Shown here in pieces: positions 54,494-63,702 of a DNA stretch of 64,000 nt (position 1 is its first letter; each line of letters opens with the position of its first letter). The DNA is from Burkholderia sp. BCC1644 (lineage in GTDB: Bacteria > Pseudomonadota > Gammaproteobacteria > Burkholderiales > Burkholderiaceae). Position numbers and translations under genes: made by a program. Under the pieces are notes generated by a model. That model did no database searches, was not told the origin of the DNA, and saw only the letters and a program-made list of their open reading frames with translations. The stretch is taken from positions 1 to 64,000 of the forward strand of contig NZ_CADFEI010000031.1 of NCBI RefSeq assembly GCF_902833225.1. Reading direction: 5' to 3'.

Positions 54494-55249
54494 ATGTCCA
54501 TTCCGTCCGAATCCGCTTCCCCGCCAGAAACGCCCCGTGCGTGGCGCGTGCACGCGCTCGACGTGCCGGCTGCCGCGTCCGGTGCCGGCGTGCGGGTCGT
54601 GCGGATCGATTTCGACTGGCGCGTGCCGCTGATGTCGCCAGCCTATGCGGCGCTCGGCGACGACGAGCGTGCGCGGGCCGCGCGCTTCCTGCGCCACGAG
54701 GATGCGGTGCGCAGCGCCGCGACGCGCGCCGCGTTGCGCGACGTGCTCGGCGCGGCGCTCGGTATCGCGCCGCACACGGTCGCGATCGTCGTCGACGAAT
54801 CGGAGCGGCCGTCGCTGGACCGCGTGCATCGCGTATCGCTCGACTTCAACGTGTCTCACGCAGGCGATCATGCGTTGATCGCGTGGGCACCGGCGGGGCG
54901 CGTCGGCGTCGATATCGAGGGCTGCAGCCGCGCAGCCGACTGGCGCGCGCTGACGCGTGAAGTCTGCGCACCCGCCGAGGTCGCGTATCTCGACGGCATG
55001 CCGCTCGCGGTGCGCGCGAGCGAATTCATGCGCGTGTGGTCCGCGAAGGAGGCGTTGCTCAAGGCGCTCGGCACGGGCATCGTCGGCGGCCTGCGCGCGT
55101 TCGCGGTCGTGCCGCCGCGCGATGCCGCGACACCCGGGACGACGATCGTCGAGCCGGCCGCGCCTGCCGCCGGCGTCGCGGCGTTCGACGCGGCGTGGCT
55201 CGACGCGGCGCCCGGCTATGCGGCGTGCGTTGCGTGGACGCGCGCGTGA
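54494..55249 (+). CDS. 4'-phosphopantetheinyl transferase (Sfp type)
   Basis: 251 residues. Motifs GRVGVDIEGCSR (P2, with the Mg2+ Asp/Glu) and MRVWSAKEALLKALGTGI (P3, W-x2-KEA), plus the N-terminal SDEERARAARF-like DDERARAARFLRHEDA. It attaches phosphopantetheine to carrier proteins of fatty acid, polyketide or peptide synthases. The ATG at 54494 (MSIPSES) is used; an in-frame ATG at 54440 adds 18 residues. No carrier-protein or synthase gene is in the window. Convergent with the SBP gene. Confidence 0.9.
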   Translation: MSIPSESASPPETPRAWRVHALDVPAAASGAGVRVVRIDFDWRVPLMSPAYAALGDDERARAARFLRHEDAVRSAATRAALRDVLGAALGIAPHTVAIVVDESERPSLDRVHRVSLDFNVSHAGDHALIAWAPAGRVGVDIEGCSRAADWRALTREVCAPAEVAYLDGMPLAVRASEFMRVWSAKEALLKALGTGIVGGLRAFAVVPPRDAATPGTTIVEPAAPAAGVAAFDAAWLDAAPGYAACVAWTRA

Positions 55250-55270
55250 GCGCACGTCCACACGCGGCGC

Positions 55271-56191
55271 TCACTCGAGCGGCGCATCGTTCGGCGCCGC
55301 ATAGCGCGCCTTGATCACGTCGCTCATCGGGAAGTCGAACGACAGCCCCTTCGGCGGCACCGGCTTCATGAACCATTTGTCGTACAGCGCATTGATCTCG
55401 CCGCGCTTCATCAACTGCACGAGCACGCCGTCGACGAGCGCCTTGAACTGCGGGTCGTCCTTGCGCAGCATGAACCCGTAGGCTTCCGACGACTGCGGCG
55501 TGCCGACGATCTGCCAGTCGGCCGGTTTCGCGGCAAGCTGGCGCACGCCCGCGAGCAGCACGTCGTCCATCATGTACGCGGCCGCGCGGCCCGATTCGAG
55601 CGTGAGGCGTCCTTCGCCATAGTCCTTCGCGCTGATGATCTGCATGTTCATCTTCTTTTCCTCGTTCATCTTGCGCAGCAGGCGTTCCGACGTCGTGCCC
55701 TGGTTGGTCACGACCGTCTTGCCGGCGAGGTCGGGGAAGTCGCGGATGCCCGACGTCGTGCGCGTGAGCAGCCTCGTCGTCGCGACGAAGAAGGTGGTTG
55801 AGAACGCGACCTGCGCGTGGCGCGCGGCGAGGTTGGTGGTCACGCCGCATTCGAGGTCGACGGTGCCGTTCTGCACGAGCGGGATGCGGTTCTGCGACGT
55901 GACGGGGATGAACCGCACCTGGAGGTCGGGCTTGCCGGTGCGCGCCTTCACCGCGGCGATCACGCGGTCGCAGAGGTCCTGCGAGAAGCCGGTCACCTTG
56001 CCGCCTGCATCGACATAGGAGAACGGCACCGACGTTTCGCGATGGCCGATCGAGATCAGGTTGCTCTGCCGGATCTTGTCGAGCGTGCCGGACAGCGGCT
56101 CGGCGGCGAGCGCGGTGCCGCACGCGAGCGTGCACGCGGCGACGAGCAGGCGGCGGCCGAACCGGGCGGCGAATCGTGACGGGAAGGGCAT
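55271..56191 (-). CDS. Amino acid ABC transporter substrate-binding protein (orphan)
   Basis: 306 residues: signal peptide (FGRRLLVAACTLACGTALA), then the periplasmic binding fold LISIGHRETSVPFSYVDAGGKVTGFSQDLCDRVI with the GltI-type pattern, and QNRIPLVQNGTVDLECGVTTN (substrate-contact region). This branch binds glutamate/aspartate or similar. No permease or ATPase genes accompany it. The start at 56191 gives the best signal peptide. It is divergent from hut genes; the two hut operators lie 160-215 bp upstream. Confidence 0.88.
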   Translation of the reverse strand: MPFPSRFAARFGRRLLVAACTLACGTALAAEPLSGTLDKIRQSNLISIGHRETSVPFSYVDAGGKVTGFSQDLCDRVIAAVKARTGKPDLQVRFIPVTSQNRIPLVQNGTVDLECGVTTNLAARHAQVAFSTTFFVATTRLLTRTTSGIRDFPDLAGKTVVTNQGTTSERLLRKMNEEKKMNMQIISAKDYGEGRLTLESGRAAAYMMDDVLLAGVRQLAAKPADWQIVGTPQSSEAYGFMLRKDDPQFKALVDGVLVQLMKRGEINALYDKWFMKPVPPKGLSFDFPMSDVIKARYAAPNDAPLE

Positions 56192-56348
56192 GGCGGGTCT
56201 CCGTGGCGAATGGTGGCGAATGGCGATCCGTATGTTGCCAAAGACAAAATTATTGCAACATATGTTAAGAGCTGGATCCCGCCGGCCGATCCGGCGGGCC
56301 GCGCCGGACATCAGGGAAACTCCCAAGTCGAAATCAGTGAAAAACGGG

Positions 56349-56405
56349 TTGTCTAGACAAGTTGACGTGGCTACACTTCAATCCATTCCGAACTTGTCTA
56401 GACAG
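56349..56405. promoter_or_regulatory. Two HutC-type operators before hutH
   Basis: TTGTCTAGACAA at 56349-56360 (perfect 12-bp palindrome) and CTTGTCTAGACAGG at 56393-56406, 45 bp apart. HutC-family GntR proteins bind TGTCTAGACA-type sites, and a hutC gene lies in the operon. TTGACG (56362-56367) between them may be the -35. Confidence 0.85.
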
Positions 56406-56415
56406 GATTGCTCAC

Positions 56416-57939
56416 ATGATTACGTTGACCCCCGGCCACCTGACCCTCCCGCAACTGCGCCAGATCGCACGCGAATCCGTGCAACTGACGCTCGACCCGG
56501 CCAGCTTCGCGAAGATCGACGCCGGCGCGAAAGCCGTCGCCGACATCGCCGCGAAGGGCGAGCCGGCCTACGGCATCAACACGGGCTTCGGCCGCCTGGC
56601 CAGCACGCACATCCCGCACGACCAGCTCGAGCTGCTGCAGAAGAACCTGGTGCTGTCGCACGCGGTCGGCGTCGGCGAGCCGATGGCACGTTCGTCGGTG
56701 CGCCTGCTGATGGCGCTGAAGCTGTCGAGCCTCGGCCGCGGCCACTCGGGCATCCGCCGCGAAGTGATGGACGCGCTGATCAAGCTGTTCAACGCGGACG
56801 TGCTGCCGCTGATCCCGGTGAAGGGCTCGGTCGGCGCATCGGGCGACCTCGCGCCGCTCGCGCACATGTCGGCCGTGCTGCTCGGCGTCGGCGAAGTGTT
56901 CATCCGCGGCGAGCGTGCGAGCGCGATCGACGGTCTGCGCGTCGCGGGCCTCGCGCCGCTGACGCTGCAGGCGAAGGAAGGCCTCGCGCTGCTGAACGGC
57001 ACGCAGGCATCGACCGCGCTGGCGCTCGACAACATGTTCTCGATCGAAGACCTGTACCGCACGGCGCTCGTCGCCGGCGCGCTGTCGGTCGACGCGGCAG
57101 CCGGTTCGGTGAAGCCGTTCGACGCCCGCATCCATGAACTGCGCGGCCATCAAGGCCAGATCGACGCGGCGGCGTCGTATCGCGACCTGCTCGAAGGCTC
57201 GCCGATCAACCAGTCGCACCGCGATTGCGACAAGGTGCAGGACCCGTACAGCCTGCGCTGCCAGCCGCAGGTGATGGGCGCGTGTCTGGACCAGATGCGC
57301 CATGCCGCCGACGTGCTGCTGATCGAAGCGAACGCCGTGTCGGACAACCCGCTGATCTTCCCGGACACCGGCGAAGTGCTGTCGGGCGGCAACTTCCACG
57401 CCGAGCCGGTCGCGTTCGCAGCCGACAACCTCGCGCTGGCCGCAGCGGAAATCGGCGCGCTGGCCGAACGCCGCATCGCACTGCTGATCGACGCGACGCT
57501 GTCGGGCCTGCCCCCGTTCCTCGTGCGGGACGGCGGCGTGAACTCGGGCTTCATGATCGCGCACGTGACGGCTGCCGCACTCGCATCGGAAAACAAGACG
57601 CTCGCACACCCGGCGTCGGTCGACTCGCTGCCGACTTCCGCGAACCAGGAAGACCACGTGTCGATGGCGACGTTCGCCGCGCGCAAGCTCGCCGACATCG
57701 CGGACAACACGAAGCACATCCTCGCGATCGAACTGCTGGCTGCCGCACAGGGCGTCGACCTGCGCGCGCCGTACCACACGAGCCCGAAGCTGGCGCCGGT
57801 GATGGAAACGATCCGCGGCAAGGTTGCGCACTACGAACTCGACCACTACTTCGCACCGGACATCGCCGTGATCGCGAAGCTCGTCGGCGAGCGTGCGTTC
57901 GCGAAGGTCGCACCGTTCTCGTTCGCATCGGAACAGTAA
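56416..57939 (+). CDS. hutH: Histidine ammonia-lyase
   Basis: 507 residues. The MIO prosthetic group forms from Ala141-Ser142-Gly143 in GSVGASGDLAPLAH; YGINTGFGRLAS (Tyr52 region) supplies another active-site residue. It converts L-histidine to urocanate, the first step of the hut pathway. Start at 56416 (MITLTPGHLT); the second HutC operator lies just upstream, inside the leader. First gene of the operon; 4 bp separate it from hutC. Confidence 0.97.
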   Translation: MITLTPGHLTLPQLRQIARESVQLTLDPASFAKIDAGAKAVADIAAKGEPAYGINTGFGRLASTHIPHDQLELLQKNLVLSHAVGVGEPMARSSVRLLMALKLSSLGRGHSGIRREVMDALIKLFNADVLPLIPVKGSVGASGDLAPLAHMSAVLLGVGEVFIRGERASAIDGLRVAGLAPLTLQAKEGLALLNGTQASTALALDNMFSIEDLYRTALVAGALSVDAAAGSVKPFDARIHELRGHQGQIDAAASYRDLLEGSPINQSHRDCDKVQDPYSLRCQPQVMGACLDQMRHAADVLLIEANAVSDNPLIFPDTGEVLSGGNFHAEPVAFAADNLALAAAEIGALAERRIALLIDATLSGLPPFLVRDGGVNSGFMIAHVTAAALASENKTLAHPASVDSLPTSANQEDHVSMATFAARKLADIADNTKHILAIELLAAAQGVDLRAPYHTSPKLAPVMETIRGKVAHYELDHYFAPDIAVIAKLVGERAFAKVAPFSFASEQ

Positions 57940-57943
57940 GCCG

Positions 57944-58639
57944 ATGAGCGCGCCGGTCTACCAGGAAATCAAGGATTTCATCCTGGGCCGCATCCACGCC
58001 GGTGAGTGGGAAGAGGGCGACCAGGTGCCGTCCGAGAACGAGCTGGCGCGCGAATTCAAGGTGGCGCGCATGACCGTCAACCGCGCGCTGCGCGAGTTGA
58101 CGGCCGAGCAGGTGCTCACGCGCATGAAGGGCGCGGGCACCTACGTCGCGCGGCCGAAGTACGAGTCGACGCTGGTGGCGATCCGCAGCATCTCCGAGGA
58201 AGTCGGCGCGCGTGGGCACGCGTATCACGCCAGCGTGCTCGGTCTCGATACGATCCGCGCCGACGAGGCGCTCGCCGACGAGATGCAGGTGGCCGTGCGC
58301 GCAAAGCTGTTTCATTCGCAGGTGCTGCACTTCGAGAACGACGAGCCCGTGCAGCTCGAAGAACGGTGGGTGAATCCGGCGGTCGCGCCGGATTACGCCG
58401 AGCAGGATTTCACGAACACGACGCCGAACCTGTACCTGATGCGCGCAGCCCCGCTGCAGCGCGTCGAGTACCGGATCGAAGCGGCGGCCCCGGCGCCGGA
58501 GCGGCGCGAGCAGCTGCGGATGGACGACGTCGAGCCGTGTCTGGTTTTACATCGGCGCACCTGGTCGCAGGGCGTCGTCGCCTCGGTGGCGAATCTGTGG
58601 CATCCCGGCAGCCGTTATCGCTTCACCGGGCATTTCTGA
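57944..58639 (+). CDS. hutC: Histidine utilisation repressor HutC (GntR family)
   Basis: 231 residues. N-terminal GntR winged helix: VYQEIKDFILGRIHAGEWEEGDQVPSENELAREFKVARMTVNRALRELTAEQVLTR, followed by a UTRA effector domain (LVAIRSISEEVGARGHAYHASVL ... FENDEPVQLEERWVNPAVAPDY). In Pseudomonas HutC represses the hut genes until urocanate binds. Start at 57944 is 4 bp after the hutH stop. It probably acts at the two palindromes before hutH. Confidence 0.94.
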   Translation: MSAPVYQEIKDFILGRIHAGEWEEGDQVPSENELAREFKVARMTVNRALRELTAEQVLTRMKGAGTYVARPKYESTLVAIRSISEEVGARGHAYHASVLGLDTIRADEALADEMQVAVRAKLFHSQVLHFENDEPVQLEERWVNPAVAPDYAEQDFTNTTPNLYLMRAAPLQRVEYRIEAAAPAPERREQLRMDDVEPCLVLHRRTWSQGVVASVANLWHPGSRYRFTGHF

Positions 58640-58678
58640 TTCCTATTTGATAGTCATTTTCCTTCGGGAGCAGTCGTC

Positions 58679-60367
58679 ATGAACCATCCGAAACACATCG
58701 ATCCCCGTCTCGATCCGACGCGCACGATCCGCGCGCCGCGCGGCAGCGAGAAAGTCTGCAAGACCTGGCTGGCCGAAGCGGCCTACCGGATGATCCAGAA
58801 CAACCTCGACCCGGAAGTCGCCGAGCATCCGCATGCGCTCGTCGTGTACGGCGGCATCGGCCGCGCGGCGCGCAACTGGGAATGCTACGACCAGATCCTC
58901 GCGTCGCTGAAGGATCTCGAGGAGAACGAGACGCTGCTGATCCAGTCGGGCAAGCCGGTCGGTGTGTTCCGCACGCACAAGGATGCGCCGCGCGTGCTGC
59001 TGGCGAACTCGAACCTCGTGCCGCACTGGGCGAACTGGGACCACTTCCACGAGCTCGACCGCAAGGGCCTGATGATGTACGGCCAGATGACGGCCGGCAG
59101 CTGGATCTACATCGGCAGCCAGGGCATCGTGCAGGGCACCTATGAAACGTTCTTCTCGGTCGCGAACCAGCACTTCAACGGCGATCCGTCGGGCCGCTGG
59201 ATCCTGACGGGCGGCCTCGGCGGCATGGGCGGCGCGCAGCCGCTGGCCGCAACGATGGCCGGCTTCTCGATGATCGCGGTCGAATGCGACGAGACGCGTA
59301 TCGACTTCCGCCTGAAGACGCGTTACGTCGACAAGAAGGCGACGACGCTCGACGAAGCGCTCGGCATGATCGAGGAAGCGAAGCGCGACGGCAAGCCGGT
59401 GTCGATCGGCCTGCTCGGCAACGCGGCCGACGTGTTCCCGGAACTCGTCAAGCGCGGCATCACGCCGGACTGCGTGACCGACCAGACGAGCGCGCACGAT
59501 CCGATCAACGGCTACCTGCCGCAAGGCTGGACCGTCGCACAATGGCGCGAAGCGCAGAAGGTCGATCCGCAGAGCATCGTGAAGGTCGCGAAGCAGTCGA
59601 TGGCCGTCCAGGTGCAGGCGATGCTGGATCTGCAGGAACGCGGCGCAGCGACGCTCGACTACGGCAACAACATCCGCCAGATGGCGCTGGAAATGGGCGT
59701 CGAGAACGCGTTCGACTTCCCGGGCTTCGTGCCGGCGTACATCCGTCCGCTGTTCTGCGAAGGCAAGGGCCCGTTCCGCTGGGTTGCGCTGTCGGGCGAT
59801 CCGGAAGACATCTACAAGACCGACCAGAAGGTGAAGGAGCTGATCCCCGACGATCCGCACCTGCACAACTGGCTCGACATGGCACGTGAGCGCATCGCGT
59901 TCCAGGGCCTGCCGGCACGGATCTGCTGGGTTGGCGTGAAGGATCGCTATCGCCTCGGCCAGGCGTTCAACGAGATGGTCAAGAACGGCGAGCTGAAGGC
60001 GCCGATCGTGATCGGCCGCGACCACCTCGACACGGGTTCGGTCGCGAGCCCGAACCGCGAGACGGAATCGATGAAGGACGGTTCGGACGCCGTGAGCGAC
60101 TGGCCGCTGCTGAACGCACTGCTGAACACGGCAGGCGGCGCATCGTGGGTGTCGCTGCACCATGGCGGCGGTGTCGGCATGGGCTTCTCGCAGCACTCGG
60201 GCGTCGTGATCGTCGCCGACGGTACGGCTGAAGCGCACGAGCGTCTCGGTCGCGTGCTGCTGAACGATCCGGCGACGGGCGTGATGCGCCATGCGGATGC
60301 CGGCTACGAACTCGCGCAGCAGACGGCCCGCGAAGCCGGCCTGAAGCTGCCGATGCTCGGCCGCTGA
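58679..60367 (+). CDS. hutU: Urocanate hydratase
   Basis: 562 residues, usual length. It turns urocanate into imidazolonepropionate using tightly bound NAD+. Family hallmarks: YGGIGRAARNWECYDQIL, ENETLLIQSGKPVGVFRTH, GGLGGMGGAQPLAATMAG (NAD-binding region), and LPARICWVGVKDRYRLGQAFN containing the conserved Cys. The start ATG has GGAG about 10 bases upstream. Follows hutC by 39 bp. Confidence 0.97.
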   Translation: MNHPKHIDPRLDPTRTIRAPRGSEKVCKTWLAEAAYRMIQNNLDPEVAEHPHALVVYGGIGRAARNWECYDQILASLKDLEENETLLIQSGKPVGVFRTHKDAPRVLLANSNLVPHWANWDHFHELDRKGLMMYGQMTAGSWIYIGSQGIVQGTYETFFSVANQHFNGDPSGRWILTGGLGGMGGAQPLAATMAGFSMIAVECDETRIDFRLKTRYVDKKATTLDEALGMIEEAKRDGKPVSIGLLGNAADVFPELVKRGITPDCVTDQTSAHDPINGYLPQGWTVAQWREAQKVDPQSIVKVAKQSMAVQVQAMLDLQERGAATLDYGNNIRQMALEMGVENAFDFPGFVPAYIRPLFCEGKGPFRWVALSGDPEDIYKTDQKVKELIPDDPHLHNWLDMARERIAFQGLPARICWVGVKDRYRLGQAFNEMVKNGELKAPIVIGRDHLDTGSVASPNRETESMKDGSDAVSDWPLLNALLNTAGGASWVSLHHGGGVGMGFSQHSGVVIVADGTAEAHERLGRVLLNDPATGVMRHADAGYELAQQTAREAGLKLPMLGR

Positions 60368-60369
60368 GC

Positions 60370-60981
60370 ATGACGGCGCTCGACCAGGCGCCGGTGAACG
60401 CGACGATGACCCGCGCAGCGGATCTCGTCGCGTCGCCGTGGAAGAACGGCGGCGGCGTGACGCGCGAGATCGGTGCGTTCCCGCCGGGCGCCGCGCTCGA
60501 TTCATTCGCGTGGCGCGTGAGCGTCGCGGACGTCGGCACGGCCGGGCCGTTCTCGCGTTTCGACGGGATCGACCGCACGCTCGTGCTGCTGTCCGGCGCG
60601 GGCATGACGCTCGCCGAAGCGGGCGGTGCGCAGCACGTGCTCGACGCGCCGCTGGCCCGTGCGGATTTCGCAGGCGAAGCGGCGATCGACGCGACGCTGC
60701 ATGACGGTGCGACGCGCGACTTCAACCTGATGACGCGCCGCTCGGCCGCGCGCGGCGCGCTCGACGTATGGCTCGAAGGCATGCATCGCATCGAGCACGC
60801 CGATACCGTGCTGCTGTTTTGCGCGACCGGCGCCGTCGGTGTCGACATCGACGGCACGCACTACGCATTGGAAGAAATGGACACGTTGCGGCTCGACGGG
60901 CCGCGGCGTGCGTTTGACGTCGTCGTGAGCGGTAGCGGCGCGCTGCTCGCCGTATCGCTCGCCATCGGCGAACGAGACTGA
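60370..60981 (+). CDS. hutD: HutD family protein
   Basis: 203 residues of a cupin-like beta fold: VASPWKNGGGVTREIGAFPP and FAWRVSVADVGTAGPFSRFDGIDRTLVLLSGAGM are the HutD pattern. HutD is proposed to buffer hut expression or urocanate levels in Pseudomonas and is not enzymatically essential. It begins 3 bp after hutU and lies before hutI. Confidence 0.93.
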   Translation: MTALDQAPVNATMTRAADLVASPWKNGGGVTREIGAFPPGAALDSFAWRVSVADVGTAGPFSRFDGIDRTLVLLSGAGMTLAEAGGAQHVLDAPLARADFAGEAAIDATLHDGATRDFNLMTRRSAARGALDVWLEGMHRIEHADTVLLFCATGAVGVDIDGTHYALEEMDTLRLDGPRRAFDVVVSGSGALLAVSLAIGERD

Positions 60982-60985
60982 ACGC

Positions 60986-62209
60986 ATGAAACCGACTGTC
61001 TGGCATCACCTGAGGCTGTGTCCGCACGGCCATCCCGACGAGACAATCGACGACGCGGCGATCGCCGTCGACGAAACCGGCACGATCGTCTGGCTCGGCG
61101 CGTTGTCCGCGCTGCCGCACGGTTATGCGCACTGGCAGCGCGAAGACCTGCACGGCGCGTGGGTGACGCCGGGTCTCGTCGATTGCCATACGCACCTCGT
61201 GTACGGCGGCACGCGTGCGGACGAATTCGCGCAGCGCCTCGCGGGCGTCAGCTACGAGGAAATCGCGCGGCAGGGTGGCGGGATCGTCTCGACGGTGCGC
61301 GCGACGCGTGCGGCCGACGAGACGACGCTGTTCGTGCAGGCCGCCGCGCGCCTGCAGCCGCTGCTCGCCGAAGGCGTGACCGCGATCGAGATCAAGTCGG
61401 GCTACGGGCTCGACCTCGCAAGCGAACGCAAGATGCTGCGCGTCGCGCGCCAGCTCGGCGAGCGCTTCCCGGTCACGGTCTACACGACCTTCCTCGGCGC
61501 GCATGCGCTGCCGCCCGAATACGCAGGCCGTGCCGACGCGTACATCGACGAAGTGTGCGACCGGATGCTGCCGGCGCTGGCCGATGAAGGCCTCGTCGAC
61601 GCGGTCGACGTGTTCTGCGAACGCATCGGCTTCTCGCTCGCGCAGACCGAACGCGTGTTCGAGGCCGCGACGCGGCGCGGGTTGCCCGTGAAGCTGCATG
61701 CGGAGCAACTGTCGAACGCCGGCGGCACGGCGCTCGCCGCGCGTTACCGCGCGCTGTCCGCCGACCACCTCGAGTTTCTGGACGAAGCCGGCATCGAGGC
61801 GATGAAGGGGGCCGGCACGGTCGCCGTCCTGCTGCCCGGCGCGTATTACTTCATCCGCGAAACGCAACTGCCGCCGATCGAGCTGCTGCGCAAGCACGGC
61901 GTGCCGATCGCGCTCGCGACCGATCACAACCCCGGCACGTCGCCGCTCGAATCGCTGCTGCTGACCTTGAACCTGGGCTGCACGCTGTTCCGCATGACGG
62001 TGCCCGAAGTGCTGCAGGGCGTGACGCGCCATGCAGCCGCGGCGCTCGGCCGCGCGGATCGCCACGGCGCGCTCGAAGTCGGCCGCCAGGCCGATTTCGC
62101 CGCATGGTCGGTCGGCTCGCTGTCGGAGCTCGCGTACTGGATCGGCCGGCCGCTGTGCGAGCAGGTCGTTCGCGGCGGCTCGACCGTGTTTCGCCGGATG
62201 AACGGATAG
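60986..62209 (+). CDS. hutI: Imidazolonepropionase
   Basis: 407 residues. Zinc-dependent amidohydrolase: VDCHTHLVYGGTRADEFAQRL (first His pair), FLGAHALPPEYAGRADAYIDEV, KLHAEQLSNAGGTALAARY (third ligand) and ATDHNPGTSP (fourth, Asp). It opens the imidazolone ring to formiminoglutamate. The gap to hutD is 4 bp. Confidence 0.97.
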   Translation: MKPTVWHHLRLCPHGHPDETIDDAAIAVDETGTIVWLGALSALPHGYAHWQREDLHGAWVTPGLVDCHTHLVYGGTRADEFAQRLAGVSYEEIARQGGGIVSTVRATRAADETTLFVQAAARLQPLLAEGVTAIEIKSGYGLDLASERKMLRVARQLGERFPVTVYTTFLGAHALPPEYAGRADAYIDEVCDRMLPALADEGLVDAVDVFCERIGFSLAQTERVFEAATRRGLPVKLHAEQLSNAGGTALAARYRALSADHLEFLDEAGIEAMKGAGTVAVLLPGAYYFIRETQLPPIELLRKHGVPIALATDHNPGTSPLESLLLTLNLGCTLFRMTVPEVLQGVTRHAAAALGRADRHGALEVGRQADFAAWSVGSLSELAYWIGRPLCEQVVRGGSTVFRRMNG

Positions 62210-62266
62210 TTTTGCAGGGGGCCGGGCACGTTCGCGTGCGATCCGGCTGCTCGACAAGGAATCAGA

Positions 62267-63643
62267 ATGACCGACACCATGTTGTTCGCGGACCATGCAT
62301 ACCTGCCCGACGGCTGGCGCCGCAACGTGCTGCTGCGCTGGGACGCGGCCGGCACGCTGACCGGCGTGACGCCCGATACCGATGCGCTGGCAGGCGTCGC
62401 GCGTGCGGCCGGGCCGGTGATGCCCGGCATGCCGAACCTGCATTCGCACGCGTTCCAGCGTGCGATGGCGGGGCTCACCGAGTACCGCGCGAATCCCGCC
62501 GACAGCTTCTGGAGCTGGCGCGACCTGATGTACCGATTCGCGCTGAAGATCACGCCCGACGCGCTTGCGGCGATCGCGCGCTGGCTGTATGTCGAGATGC
62601 TCAAGTGCGGTTACACGTCGGTGTGCGAATTCCACTACGTGCATCACGCACAGGATGGCTCGCGCTATCCGCAGATCGCGGAGCTGGGCACGCGCGTGAT
62701 CGATGCCGCACGCTCGGCCGGCATCGGCATCACGATGCTGCCCGTGTCGTACCAGTTCGCCGGCTTCGGCAACAAACCGCCGCGCGACGACCAGCGCCGC
62801 TTCATCAACACGCCCGACGGCCTGCTCGAACTGCTCGACACGATGCGTCGCGCGGCGCCCGAGCACGGCGGGCTGCGCTATGGCGTGGCGCCGCACTCGC
62901 TGCGCGCGGTGTCGGAGAACGGCTTGCGCACGCTGATCGACGGGCTGCCCGACGACGCGCCTGTCCACATCCATATCGCCGAGCAGACGGCCGAGGTCGA
63001 CGACTGCGTGCGCGCATACGGCGCGCGTCCCGTCCAGTGGCTGCTCGACCGCTTCGACGTCGATGCGCGCTGGTGCCTCGTGCACGCAACGCACGTCGAT
63101 GCGGCCGAAACGGCCGCGCTCGCAAAGCGTCGTGCGGTCGCCGGCCTGTGCCTGACGACCGAAGCGAACCTGGGCGACGGTGTGTTCCCGGCCGTCGACT
63201 ATCTCGCGCAGGGCGGCGTGATCGGCGTCGGCTCGGACAGCCACGCATCGGTCGACTGGCGCTCGGAGCTGCGCCTGCTCGAATACGGGCAGCGGCTCGT
63301 GCATCGCGCGCGCAACGTGCTGGCGAGCGAGTCGCAGGCGCACGTCGCCGATCGTTTGTTCGACGCAGCGCTCGCGGGCGGTGCACAGGCGAGCGGGCGG
63401 CGCGTCGGCGCACTGCGCGAAGGCTGCCGTGCCGACTGGCTCGTGCTCGATCGCGATCATCCGGCGATCGCCGAACACGACAGCACGTCGTGGCTGTCGG
63501 GGATCGTGTTCGCCGAGCATGGCGACACACCCGTGCTCGACGTCTACACGGGCGGCGAGCGCGTCGTGAGCGGCCGCCGCCATCGCGACGAAGCCGCTGC
63601 GTATGCGGACTACCGCGCCGCGCTGGCGCAACTGCTGCGCTGA
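62267..63643 (+). CDS. hutF: Formimidoylglutamate deiminase
   Basis: 458 residues. Amidohydrolase with MPNLHSHAFQRAMAGLTEYR (metal His pair), HIHIAEQTAEVDDCVRAYG, LVHATHVDAAE and GVGSDSHASVDW. It converts formiminoglutamate to formylglutamate plus ammonia, the branch taken with HutG. Its presence shows the five-step pathway. AAGGAA precedes the ATG. It is 57 bp after hutI. Confidence 0.96.
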   Translation: MTDTMLFADHAYLPDGWRRNVLLRWDAAGTLTGVTPDTDALAGVARAAGPVMPGMPNLHSHAFQRAMAGLTEYRANPADSFWSWRDLMYRFALKITPDALAAIARWLYVEMLKCGYTSVCEFHYVHHAQDGSRYPQIAELGTRVIDAARSAGIGITMLPVSYQFAGFGNKPPRDDQRRFINTPDGLLELLDTMRRAAPEHGGLRYGVAPHSLRAVSENGLRTLIDGLPDDAPVHIHIAEQTAEVDDCVRAYGARPVQWLLDRFDVDARWCLVHATHVDAAETAALAKRRAVAGLCLTTEANLGDGVFPAVDYLAQGGVIGVGSDSHASVDWRSELRLLEYGQRLVHRARNVLASESQAHVADRLFDAALAGGAQASGRRVGALREGCRADWLVLDRDHPAIAEHDSTSWLSGIVFAEHGDTPVLDVYTGGERVVSGRRHRDEAAAYADYRAALAQLLR

Positions 63644-63702
63644 CGCGCGGCAACCGGCGCACGCCGCGCGCGTGCGCCGGCAGACTCTTACGGTGATGCG
63701 AC

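Noticed and set aside
60722..63631. Long open frame (969 codons) opposite hutD-hutI-hutF
   Set aside because: Shadow of three clear hut genes; Arg/His-rich, no motifs.
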